Shown here: positions 22,881 through 34,102 of the stretch, in pieces
Position numbering within the stretch: the first letter of the stretch is position 1
How the letters are laid out: the number at the start of each line of letters is the position of its first letter
NCBI GenBank assembly: GCA_036429605.1
Contig: CM071590.1
Location: 2,356,001 to 2,420,000 of the forward strand
From: Cladobotryum mycophilum
Lineage: Eukaryota > Ascomycota > Sordariomycetes > Hypocreales > Hypocreaceae
Reading direction: 5' to 3'
Length of the DNA stretch: 64,000 nucleotides
Translations under genes and position numbers: made by a program
The notes under the pieces: generated by a model
Told to the model about the DNA's origin: nothing
Seen by the model: the letters and a program-made list of their open reading frames with translations, nothing else
The model's database searches: none

Positions 22881-25213
22881 AGTAATTATGACATCTCGGT
22901 TAGGAAGCCGGCTTTCTAACCATAGCATCATGGAACGGGAACATGAAAACTACCATCTCTTGATGATGCTGGGAGGTTATGCGATATGTAATGAGAGTTT
23001 ATGATATATACAGCAAACACAAAACATAGTTTCGTGAGGCAATCCTTACTCCGGGATAATGAATCGTCTGTTCCTACAAAAAGCAATTGTCGTATCAGAG
23101 TCATGATAAGAGTTGTCCATCACCCTGGAGTTTCAGGGGCTGTCTACCTAAGTAGGTAACAGCACATTTTTAGATCTTGACCATGAATCAGTTTTGATAG
23201 TAGTTGATGTGCTTGTCAGAGTAGGCAAATAAGCTACTGCTTGTATGGCCAAAGTGTTTGTCCAGACAATTAAGGCAGTGAGGTGGATATAAGACCATTC
23301 ACTTGATTACTTTAACACGTTTTACAACAGTCACAAGAGATACGAGAAGATGTCAGAGTTTGTTTGAACACTTGTTGTTCAGATTACTACCTAGAGTACT
23401 GCTAACGACAAGATACAACGAGCAGGGACCCTTTACAGCAGTGCGCTTGTCCTTGTGTGCGAAGACCCTTGTGCCTCCAGGGCACAAAGAGCCCGAATTT
23501 TTTTCTCCCTTTTTTCTCGCACACACATTTATTTGTTTTATATCCAGCATCTCTAAAGCGCACACAAGCGCCTTCCGTCTATGCGGAAGCACCCAGGGAT
23601 TAGCGAGTATCAACAGTGCACGGCACTGTTAGACACTCACTCACCCACTTGTGATTGCTCCTCGACTGCCCCTAATCACCGTGGACAGAACCAAGCTGTC
23701 CACAATGGTCAGGGTCAGAAGAGGGGTTGTAGAGAGATGAGCTACAAAATGATCGCCTTGGCTGCCCAGTCCCCCCAAAAGTATGAGTTACAACTCCTCC
23801 TCGCCGCGATCTCCTTAGCCATAAGTTTACTCTGTCTAGCAGAGTCAACTCAAGGCTTAACTTGGTCGGGCTCCTCGGCGCTGCATCTCAATACTTCAGG
23901 AGGCGTCATGTGCCGTTTTCGGTAGCGCGGTTGGGCGTGTACGTCCAAGGCGAATCGGTATGGAGGAAGAGGCCTGAACCAAACTCCGCACAGCGGAGAT
24001 GATATTCCATTTTCCACCTTCACCTTTCCATGTCGATATAGTTGCAGTGGTCCTGCCGACAACCAGTGTCTGCTTGGGCGGGGATATTCCAGATATCCCG
24101 GCCTTGAAATGTGCAATTACGCAATGACGTATCTGTTTGTTTGACGGTGCCCCAATAAACACCCCATATCCAGAAACCAGTCCAGATCCAGAGTGTTTTG
24201 TTGAAGCACACAAAGTGCAATCGAATAAACCGTTTCTTGTTATGAGTTTGCGATAGGCTCTCGAAGAAGAATCGAGTCTCAGCATCTAGCCAGAGAAGTC
24301 TAGCTCTCCATTCGTAAAGGTCGTAACAGGTTCATTCGTAGCGTCGTCAAGGTCGTCATAGAATCATTACGTAAAAACAGGAACAAAAGCAAAGGAAAGA
24401 AGTGAAGCAAGAGCCGGATCAAAGTCCGAATGGGGTATCTTCCAAAAGAGTCTTCCTCCTCCTCTTGTTCCCATCATCAATGATGGGAAGAGAGAGGAAG
24501 AGAGAAGAAAAGAAACGAAGGAATCGAGAATCCAAGGCGGTACCTGTTCTCGGACCAAGCCGAGAATCGTGCATTGCTGCATAATTTCTTATCTTTAACC
24601 CAACGGGACCAGAAATAGAAAAGAGTGAAAAGGAAAGTCGCACGTGCTGGTATATGTGACCGAAAAAAGTCCCTGCCCGGTTGAAAATGCATTCCAGATT
24701 ACCCGCCCCGGATCCAGCCAAGTTGGTGGTATAAAGAAAAACAAGAGAGATGGAGAAATAGGAAAATAAAACCTGAAAAAAGGAGGCCGAGCTAGCGGCT
24801 GTGGTACGACGACGACGGTGGAGATTGTTTCCCGGATTTTAATAAAGAAAAAAAGGACAAAAATTTCGAAACCCAATTGTTGCACGCTTGCTATGTTGCC
24901 GACAGATAACAAGAAAAAAGAAAGAGATATAAAAAATAAAGGAAAAGAAGAAGAAAAAAGATAGGAAACGATTAGGGTATTTCCCAAGAAAGAAGTGGTT
25001 TGGATAGCCGACACGATTCGAACTCCGTTTCCCGATGCAAATAAACGCCGTTATGCCCTTCGATGATGATGGATGCTTCTATGCCGCTGCGATTATGGCT
25101 TGATGACCCTGACCCTGAACTTTTAGTCCGGAAAAACGCGGTACGGTGGCGAGGCAGTATTAAGAAGTCGGTACCACAGGGTAGCTGTTCTCCCCTTTGC
25201 CAGTCGACGCCTT
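22881..25213. other. Convergent intergenic region, catalase / unrecognised gene
   Basis: 2.3 kb. The first part is A/T-rich; 24440-24990 is purine-rich on the plus strand (GAGAAAAGAAA-type). Open frames such as 23850-24285 (-) show no recognisable domain. No gene can be supported. Confidence 0.45.
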
Positions 25214-26227
25214 TCACATTATCGTCGCATACTCCTGGTAGCGATCCCAGCCAAAGCCACCCATACCTATGCTGATACCGCATTGCGCGGGAGCCAACAT
25301 GCTAGGGAGAGGCAGGGGAGGGACGGGAGCCATGAGTTGCGGGGAGTGGAAGAAGAGCTCGGCGGTGGTGTGAGGCTGGCTGAATGAAGGAGTAGGAGAA
25401 GGCAGCTGGACATCGCTCATGCTCATGTTGGCCCAGATGGGGGTGTTGGAGTCGCAGGACGAGGAGACGCTGGGGCTCGAAGGGAGAACATGCCATGGCT
25501 CGATCGCATTCGGGATGATGTTGGCAGTCTGCTGCGCCCACATGTTGTGGGAAGGCGAGCTGGGCAGCAGAGGTGGCTGCCGAATGACATCCATGACCCT
25601 GGGAGGGGGCGGCAGGAGAGGCTTCATCAAGTTGGCAATGGCAGTCTTAACCTCCTCGCTCTTTCCGTTCAACAGTTCACCGGCACCCTCCTCTTCGAGG
25701 CCTTCCAGGGCAGAGACGTGTGTGCGGAAGACAAACTTGTTGATGGCCTGGATAAAGTCCTCGTGCAGCTTCTTGCACTGTTGCTCCTTCTCGGACCAGT
25801 CGTAGGTGTGCGATTTGGTGTCGACACAGTGGATCTCCTTGTGGTACTCGACAAGAGCATCGATGGTATCGGTGGTGAGCTTGTAAGCGACCTCGTTGCG
25901 CAAAACCATGTCGACGTGGACAATGTAGGCCTCGACGTGGACGAGCTGGTGGGCGAACAGGTTCTCAACGGGATCCTCGGGCATCTCGGCCTGGGGGAGC
26001 TTGGCGAGCATCATGGAAGCAAGCGTCCAGATGGCGTTCGACGACGACAGGGTCTCGGTGAGGCATCGCTGGTGCTGGGGGACGCTGTTGAGAGGGCGCT
26101 TTACTCTGTTGATGCGCTTGAGAGTCTGTGTAAGCCAGGGCTCGACCTTGTTTCCCAGAACAACGTTGACCGAAGAAGCCCTCGGGGCGAAAGCGGCAGC
26201 AGAAGCCGGCAGAAGTTGGACTGGCAT
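25214..26227 (-). CDS. Unrecognised 337-aa protein with helical core and Pro/Ser-rich tail
   Basis: A single uninterrupted frame on the minus strand with an ATG at 26225-26227. I do not recognise the family. Residues ~25-210 look alpha-helical, with charged and leucine-spaced stretches (KVEPWLTQTLKRINRVKR, EMPEDPVENLFAHQLVHVEAY, WSEKEQQCKKLHEDFIQAI). After ~215 the chain becomes Pro/Ser/Met-rich and probably disordered (LMKPLLPPPPRVMDV), ending in GGFGWDRYQEYATIM. There is no signal peptide or membrane segment. Codon use is C/G-ended and regular, which supports real coding. A TATATAT element lies about 110 bp upstream and the upstream intergenic space is unusually long. It may be a lineage-specific regulatory or stress protein, but that is a guess. 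Confidence 0.7.
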   Translation of the reverse strand: MPVQLLPASAAAFAPRASSVNVVLGNKVEPWLTQTLKRINRVKRPLNSVPQHQRCLTETLSSSNAIWTLASMMLAKLPQAEMPEDPVENLFAHQLVHVEAYIVHVDMVLRNEVAYKLTTDTIDALVEYHKEIHCVDTKSHTYDWSEKEQQCKKLHEDFIQAINKFVFRTHVSALEGLEEEGAGELLNGKSEEVKTAIANLMKPLLPPPPRVMDVIRQPPLLPSSPSHNMWAQQTANIIPNAIEPWHVLPSSPSVSSSCDSNTPIWANMSMSDVQLPSPTPSFSQPHTTAELFFHSPQLMAPVPPLPLPSMLAPAQCGISIGMGGFGWDRYQEYATIM

Positions 26228-27684
26228 TTTCGATATCGAAAAGAAGATAGAAGATGTAGTGAGGAAGGAGGAGCGAGCGAGCGAGCTGTGCTATCTAAAG
26301 AAGAAGGACAACCGGTCTGGCGGCGACGGAGGGGACGATATATATCTGTTTGATACCCCAAGGAATGGGAGGCGGGCAGGCGGCAGGCGGACGGGATATA
26401 AGTCGGAATGCGGGAACAGATAGGTTTCGAATAATACAACAACAAGGGAGAGAAGAACAATGGGCAAATAGAAAAGAAGAAGAAGAAGAAGGAGAAAATA
26501 AAAGAAACCGGAGACGGTTTGCTGAAGCAGGGATATGTATGTATGTATGGGTTGTAAAGATGAGGATTGGATGGGATGGATGGATTGGATGGGGAGTTGG
26601 TTTGATTTGATTTTAAAATCGCCTACTTAGCAGCCGAAACCAGGGAAGAAGAGAATGGCGGACGAATGAGTCGTGAGGAGAAAGGAAAAGGAAGAAGTTG
26701 GACATCGTGGGTGTGAGCGGGGAGATATAAACTAGAAGATTTTGGTGCGATTTGGGTCGTTTAGTGGTGGTGGTGGTGCAGGTGCAGGTGCAGTTGGTGG
26801 TAGTGGCAGGCCTCTCCCTCTCCCTCTCTCTGTGCTTGCTGCTGCTGCTACTCGCCAACGCCCCAGCCATGAGGCCATCAGTTCCCTAATGCAATGCGCA
26901 GTGCAGTTACAGTACCTAGCCGGTCCGTGGTTGCAGTATGGCAGTGTTGGGTACCCAGGCAAACACCCCCAGTACCCAGTACAGTTCTCTCCCGTACACT
27001 CCCCCCCGTACGTACGGGCACCCCCTACCCTCCCCCAAAAAGTGCCCTGTAATGTACGTACATACACATAATGCCAGCCCAAAAAGACGCCGCTGCAAAG
27101 CGTTGGCCGAGGCCCCAAAGTCCACTAAACCAGCTGCCACTAACTTGCCTGAGGTTTTGCCCTTTGCTTGAGGTGCCTGCCTGCCTGCTTGCTCACTCAC
27201 AGAAAAACTTCACTGTCTCTGCCTCCCCCTCTTTGCGCGCCAACGCTTGCTCCACTGCCGCGCGCAGTAATGTGCATTGGACACACACCCACCACCCACC
27301 ACCCATCACACACCAACACCAACACCAACGCTCACGCTCGTCGGGAAAGACGAGGAACGAAGGCTGCCCGGGCCTGGGCTGTGTACTGCAACCTGCATGC
27401 ATGCACGCACGCACGCATGCACGCATACCTACCTCCTGCTGGCTGCTGGCTGCTGCTGCCGCATAGCAAGGCGGAGGGCGTGCAGTACCAAGCACCAAGG
27501 TGCTCCGTACCAAGAAACCATGGAAGCAACCAAGAAACCAGAAATGGGTAGTTCTTGCAAGCGATTGTGGAGCTGAAAACGCTGCAGTGACCGCGCCACA
27601 CACCACACCCACGTCAATCATGTCCTTGTACCGATACATTCCAGCAGCAAGTCTCTCATCGGAAGCCCAGCATGTTTCCAAGGT

Positions 27685-27701
27685 TCTTTCTCTCTCTTTC
27701 T

Positions 27702-27736
<35 letters not shown>

Positions 27737-27737
27737 C
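27685..27737. repeat. CT-rich microsatellite
   Basis: About 53 nt of C and T only, ending in a run of CT dinucleotides. Confidence 0.9.
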
Positions 27738-29846
27738 AATAAGCCAAGACGGAGCACTTGTCCGTCCATTCCAGCCAAGTCATTCATTCATTCAGGGGGC
27801 GCCGGAGAAGGGAGTTCCATAGTCTGTCTGTCTGTGTACATGCACTGCATAAGGGCGATCTAGCCATATTATCCTTACCCATCCTATGCTATCTGTAACA
27901 TGTCAGATTTAAAAGAAAATAAATAAAATAAAATACAAGAAACCAAGGAGGCAAGCAAAATGCTGTCATTGATGCAAAAAAGGGGTGTGTGTGGAGAATA
28001 TGCATTCTATTCTACATCAACCCTGTCCTGTCCTGTGATGTCTGATAGTGAATCACGGGATCAACAAGGCATCAAGACCAGCTCTATCACTACCACCTCC
28101 TCCACCTCCACCACTATCCACCCACAGACCCTAGCACATACCTTTCATTCACGGTCTTGACACATTTCCAGTAACCGCTTGGCGCCGAGATGATAGAACC
28201 ATGTCCGTAGACCATCATGGCAAAAAAAAAAAAATGACAAAGAAAAGAAAGGAAAAGAAAAAAGAGACAAGCGGCGGCCACGGGCGGGTGACTGAACGCT
28301 TTCGAAACACCCGCACGGCGCTTCCTCCAACAAGGCCTCGTGTTCGATAAACCACCCTGGTGCAGTGTCACTAACAAGTTTTTCTCTCTCACCCTCTCCT
28401 TCTCCATCTCCCTTCATTCCGTTCTTCTTCCTGCCTGACTGCCTGAGCAAACAATGTAACACCGCTATGCACATTTCGTTTATAGCATTACACGAATCTA
28501 GCATAGGGTCAAATGTGAAGTAGGGTGATATCCGACCTCCATCAAGGGGGAGTGGGCTGCTCGATCGCCCACACACTCGACAGGGAATCCCCAAAAAGCA
28601 AAAGTCTGTGCTTCTAGCAGCCATTCCTCTCTCTCTCGCTTCTCGTGATTGCGGAAATCAAGATTTTGTTTTTGTTTTTTTAGGATGAGAAATCTGTGTG
28701 TGATTCCGATCCACTCCATGTGATGCCTCATGCAACTTACGATCCGGAGCCTGGGTCTTCAGGCATACCAACATCAAGGGGGCTCTATTCGTCCGGATGT
28801 GTGATGATTTATCCCGCTTATGCATGTTCCAGCGTTTCCCGTCATATCTCTCCCGCTCTTGGAATTTCCATATACCTATACATAGCATGAGTAGGAAAAA
28901 AAGTATCGTTAGGCGCAAACCCGCGTCAACGGAAATTGTCACACGAAATAGTCCACTTCCTCAACAAGATGAGGGATCCAGGCGCGGGTGGGAGCTGAAG
29001 CCAAGGCGCGGAGATGATGGCAGAGAATGGCAAAAGACTGGCATATCCCATAGCCCTCATCTCTTTGTTTCTGGTCAATGAAAGCCCATCACACTGCAGT
29101 CTTGCCGCCGGCGCTGCTGTATGACTTGCATACGCCGCCCTAGGCGACGCGCACGCACACGCACTTGCGCTATCAAACAGGATTTGGGGGTTCGAAATAT
29201 GATTCTCCTTTGGTCACAGTGCAGTAAAAAGAAGGCGGGTGAACCTTGCCGGCATCCGGGCCATTCCAGTCGAGAGACACGGTGGATCATGAAAGCTCCC
29301 CCTGGTGTGTGTGTATGTGTGCGTACTCCGTACTCCGTACTCGAACCTGTACCGTATGGTGGTCCAATTGTGATCCTTACTCACGAGGGATTTTCAGGAA
29401 GGGTCCTTCTGAATCATTGCTGAAGGAACTCCGCATTGTCTGACCCAACATGTTTCTCCTCTTTTCTCCTCTTGCCTCTTGATCGACGCAGCAGGATGGA
29501 GAAACGAATGGGGAGACCATCCTCTAGCGAGAAAGCCGCAGCCATCCCCTTGGGAGCGGGTATTTCCCCTGGCAAGGAATGTCGAGCCATCGAGTCTCGA
29601 CTTCGAGATGATGTATAAGTCCTGGGAAATGGTTGGGCAATGCGTTTTGGATCTATCCAAGGGATCCCCAGGCAAAATGACCCGAGACAGCGGGCCCTCT
29701 CCTTGGAATGCCAGGAGGAAGACCAAGGGGGAGTCGCGAATCTGATCAATATCCGGATCCAAAGGGAAAGAGAGGGGGGCAAGTAATGGAGGGCAACAAT
29801 AGCCAGAGGAAGGGGGTCAATTGTGTGAATCCCGGTGCCCACTGAG

Positions 29847-29878
29847 ACCATGTAAAACCATGTAAAACCACGTAAAAT
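29847..29878. repeat. ACCATGTAAA tandem, about 3 copies
   Basis: Two perfect 10-mers followed by a third copy with CACG in place of CATG. Confidence 0.7.
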
Positions 29879-30252
29879 GTCCTAGCTCCCCATAAGAACA
29901 GTGTTAGTGGCTGGCGGCGGGCTGAGGTGTGTCTGTTGAATATGGCGTTTACAGCCTGTGATTGGCCCGAGGGGTCGAGAGCCGGTGGTTTGTCTCTTGT
30001 GGAGTCGTCAAGAAAGACCGATGTGATGTGACATGATTGGCCCCCGAGACTACACCTCACAGCCAATGACAGCTCCAGGCCAGGCCTTTTTGCGAAAAAC
30101 CGCATGTGGGCTTGAAGGCAAAGAGAGCTCTAGATGGCCTTCCTAACAAAGACCATCACCACTTGGAACAAGAGTACAAAGAAGGGGCGTCGTCCTGGTA
30201 GTGGAGATTGATAAATGACAAGCTTCTCCTAGTAGATAATAATGAGAAGCGG

Positions 30253-30254
<2 letters not shown>

Positions 30255-30289
<35 letters not shown>
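30255..30289. repeat. (TC)17 microsatellite
   Basis: Perfect dinucleotide run of 35 nt. Confidence 0.95.
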
Positions 30290-30290
<1 letters not shown>

Positions 30291-31174
30291 GTCTCTCACT
30301 TTTTTGGCGCGTCCTGGCGGGAACTTCTGATTCCACCCAGAGCCACGGTATGGGGGGGGCCAAAATGTTCCAGTTGCTTCCCAAATGCTTGGTGCTCCGT
30401 TGCATGTAGGGGGGCAAGGGGGAAGAGGTATTCCGATAGCACCTGGAGCTATTCCGTGTTCCGTGTCCCCAAGGTCCCAAGGGAGGGAGTTGAGTTTTGG
30501 GGGTCGATGGATTTGGCCGCTTCAACCCTATGCAAAGCAACATGCCAATCGGCGGCTTCGCGATGGCTCTGGACCAGTGCTTGCCGTCTTGGGTTACAGA
30601 TAGATGGGCTTACCCAACCTCGGGCGGTAATGAATGGAGAAACGCTGGCCATATGCGGAGGCGAAAGGGAAAACCCCCCCCTCTCCCCCATCCTGTCATG
30701 CTCTGTCATGTTCCTGTCATGCCCGGGCATGTTTCTTGGGAGGGCAGAGAGACGCGCGTGGACACGACGAAGACGGGACCAACCTGGAAGCCGCAAGTGT
30801 GGCTAGAGTACGAAAACAAGCCACAGGCAAGAATGAGTAGGTACCTCTGACATGTACTGGTACAAAGTGGTTTGACCGATTGGCGAGTACCGAAAGCGGT
30901 TTGGCGTCGTCTATCGGAGGTACGTACACTAGGGTATCTTTAACAAAACCTGCGCATGGGCGGGCTGGAAAGGCAAAAAGGCAGAGAGAGAGCAGCCGCA
31001 AAAAGGAAAAAGACACCTCACCCAGGACCCAAGCACCAAGCACGCACAAGCCCAAGCCCAAGCTCAAGCACCCAGAAATCCCAGCACTCAGGGCACGCCA
31101 GGCACTAACTTTTTCCTACTACTACAGGCTTCCTTCCAGTGGCACTCCCAAAAATAGGCATTTGCCCTGTGAGA

Positions 31175-31196
31175 CTCTCTCTCTCTCTCTCTCTCC
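31175..31196. repeat. (CT)n microsatellite
   Basis: About 22 nt of perfect CT repeat. Confidence 0.85.
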
Positions 31197-34102
31197 ATAT
31201 GCCGACGCCAGTCCCAAGGAGGAAAATACACCCGTCCAAGGCGAAATGACGAACATGCATCACCATCACGACGAACACATCTGACCCGAAAAAAAAGAAA
31301 GAAAAAAGAAAACTCTAAAAATCCTCCGAGGAGATGCCAGAGAATCTACAAAATGCTAAATCTAATTATACAAAGAAGGAGTAATCTTGTTAGGTTGAGG
31401 CCGCCAATGTGTTGTTCCAACAGCAAGGACGTTCAACGTCTCGAAATAGTTTCATGGGCCGGCTAGTTTTTTTACTCGGGACCTACTCCCAAGGGTCGCC
31501 GAGAGAGAGACCACGATGACGACCAAAAAAGGTTGCTTGATACTGGATGAGTAGGCATGTAAAATGAGGCGAACTACATTGGATAGGGGAGGCGTTGACG
31601 CCTCTTCAACGGATATCGCGTCCATCAAAGGAGCTTTTTCGTTTACAGGGTGGAACAAGAACAACAAGAAGAAGAAGAAAACGACGGATGCGTTTAGACT
31701 TTGTCAAGCAACCGACGTCTCCCATCCAATAAAGTCTACATCATCCACAAGCTGGCAAACAGCACATACGACTTTTGATCCCCGTAACGGCCGTCTTTCG
31801 GCATCTCGCTACCTGGAAGCTAGGGGAAACTTGTGGCTACAAATTGGCCACATAAACAACAACAAACCATGATTCTTCAACACAGATGGAAAGAGAGAAA
31901 GAGACCAGGCCAACGTTTTTGCGTGCCTTGACACCAGGCAGCCTCAGGAACAGAATATGCAGCTATTCTCAGGTGGCAAAAAACACGGCAAATGCAGACT
32001 CCTTCTTCCTGCAGAATCTACATTCCAATTACCAACTACAGGGAACAAAAAAAATGATAGAATAATAATGATATCTCTCGAGGTTTGACTCAACTCACCC
32101 TAGTATTCGCTTCGCTTCAAGGTACATACGCATGCATGCATACCAAGGATCAAAAAAGCAAAACGAACCCCAAAAAAGCCTACCCTATCATCCACCTTCC
32201 GCCTCCCCGAAGCGGCATTGTACAAGGGAGACCCACGCGAACCGGTCCTCGCCACGATCCGTTTGCAGCGGGCGCCCCCCCCGGTCGGGCAGAGTGGCTA
32301 GTGCCAACAAAGTGCCGAGGCTCGGTGGCCTCAAAAAAAAAAGCCTTAGTCATTCAACGATGGGGAACCACCAAAAAAAAAGAACCTGGATTTTTCTACG
32401 TGGGAAGTGGACAAAAAAAGGTGGACAGTATGCTGCAGACAAATCTACGTGCATGTGTCCTCGGATTAAATGCTCCGTCCATGACCTTGAATGGGTAATA
32501 TTCGGAAACATACTCTGCCACCACAGGGGTTCCTTCCACAGAGTCAGCCTCTCTTCGGTCTTGCAGCCTCAAAACGGGAATCTCAGACAATGATATGACA
32601 ATGCATGTATGTACATATGATGATTAAAGAATCCATGAACAGCTGAAATGCAATGCAAGACCGTTGGGCAAAAAAAGACATTTCCGTAACTTTGATATAA
32701 ATTAATAAAATATAATAATAGTAAAAAAAAAAAAAAAAAGGGTATGACACAACCTAACCTTGCTGCATATCGCACCAGGTTGTCTTTCTCGGCATGCCCG
32801 CCGTATAAAGAATAACATGTCATGTTATGTCATGTCATTTGCCCATCCCATCCAAAAAAAAATCGCCTATTTCGTGGCTGTGCCCTGCCTGCCACTGTGG
32901 CTAGTCTACACTACACTACAGCAAGTAACGGAGTACCCCTCCACCCCCCGGGCCCATCATACGCAACCACGCATTAGCACAAGAACAATTCTTACAACTA
33001 CCCTTATCCGAAGAAAAAAGCACAGGCATCAAAGTCCAATATTACTTTCCATCCCATGAGGATCCTCTTTTTCCCACCCCAAAGACCCAGACGTCCGGGA
33101 GGCAACCAGCAACCAGCCAAAAAAGAAAAAAGAAAAGAAAAGATTACCAGAGCCGATCCAGACTTTTCTTCCGGGGGCTCCCAGCAAACCCAAGACTAAG
33201 GCAAACGGGCGACTTTGCTTAACCATATCCTCGGTATTCCTTCACACACATACTTGTACATACACCGATAGTTCTCCTTAGACCAAAGCCCGCCTCAACA
33301 ATTCAAAACGTCTCACCCACCGAAACCCTTTCTGAACAGAACAATTCTTTAGTACATATAATGTTTTATTCTTAGCAACCAAAAGCCTCCCACCCCCGAA
33401 GCCTATGACGTCGTAGCTTCAGATCTCTGTCTTTTTTCCTTTCTTCACATGCTGCATCTCCCCCCCATTCCATCCCATCCTATCCCATCCTATCATATCC
33501 ATCCGCACACCCCCATAGTCACGCGCCTACCAAAACATGCTCCCCCTCTTCACCGTTCATCATCCCTCCCCTCGATGGATCATGAAACTAACTCAATAGC
33601 TGCCGCCATCGAATTAATTCAACCTTTTTCTTTCCTTCATTCACACCTAATTTCTCACCCTGACCTGTTACCCTCGTCGTTGGGAGAGAAAAAGGGGAAG
33701 AAAGAAAAAGAAAAAAAATCTTCTGGCGCTTGTGACCACCACATCATGTGGACATCTTCCGTCATAGATCTTCCTCACCCACGCAAACGCCAAGATTCCC
33801 CAGGTTCCCTTTGCCCTGAAACTACTAGCACCTTATTCCGGCCCAAGTACACTGGCAACGGAGAAGGAAGAAAACGACATCGGTTAGTCATGGAGAGGGA
33901 GAGAGAGAGAGAGAGACATAAAAGTTCTTTGTGTGTTTTCATTATTCCACTCAAGTTTGCAGAAATCCGGCCCGAGTCGTCCATCCTCTTCACCCCCTTG
34001 CTTATTGCAAGCGCTTGTGTCTCATATCTTATAGGCCGCTCAAATGCACGTTTGCCATGACATCACAGTCGTACCAAGTCCTCCATCAATCAACTTGCCT
34101 AC

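Larger units (their letters stand above)
26228..34102. other. Long gene-free region (about 7.9 kb)
   Basis: No recognisable gene on either strand. It contains a TATATAT element near 26338, CT microsatellites (27685, 30255, 31175), homopolymers, TCCCA/TCCTA tandems (33468-33500), an ACCATGTAAA tandem (29847-29878) and overlapping TACTCCGTA motifs (29324-29339). Base composition shifts often between purine- and pyrimidine-rich tracts. ORFs up to about 200 codons have low-complexity translations. Part may be the 5' leader of the gene ending at 26227 or non-coding RNA. Confidence 0.5.

Noticed and set aside
23850..24285. Minus-strand ORF of 129 codons near 24 kb
   Set aside because: No recognisable domain, no splice sites in context and competing frames of similar length.
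25005..25085. tRNA-like GATTCGAAC element on the minus strand
   Set aside because: The T-loop resembles TTCGAAT, but the flanking five-base stem does not pair and no acceptor stem or anticodon arm can be drawn.
27168..27783. Overlapping ORFs on both strands, up to 196 codons
   Set aside because: Translations are driven by CA/CT microsatellites; no family features.
33449..34060. 203-codon plus-strand ORF next to the alcohol oxidase
   Set aside because: His/Pro/Ser/Glu-Arg low-complexity translation created by TCCCA and GA repeats.
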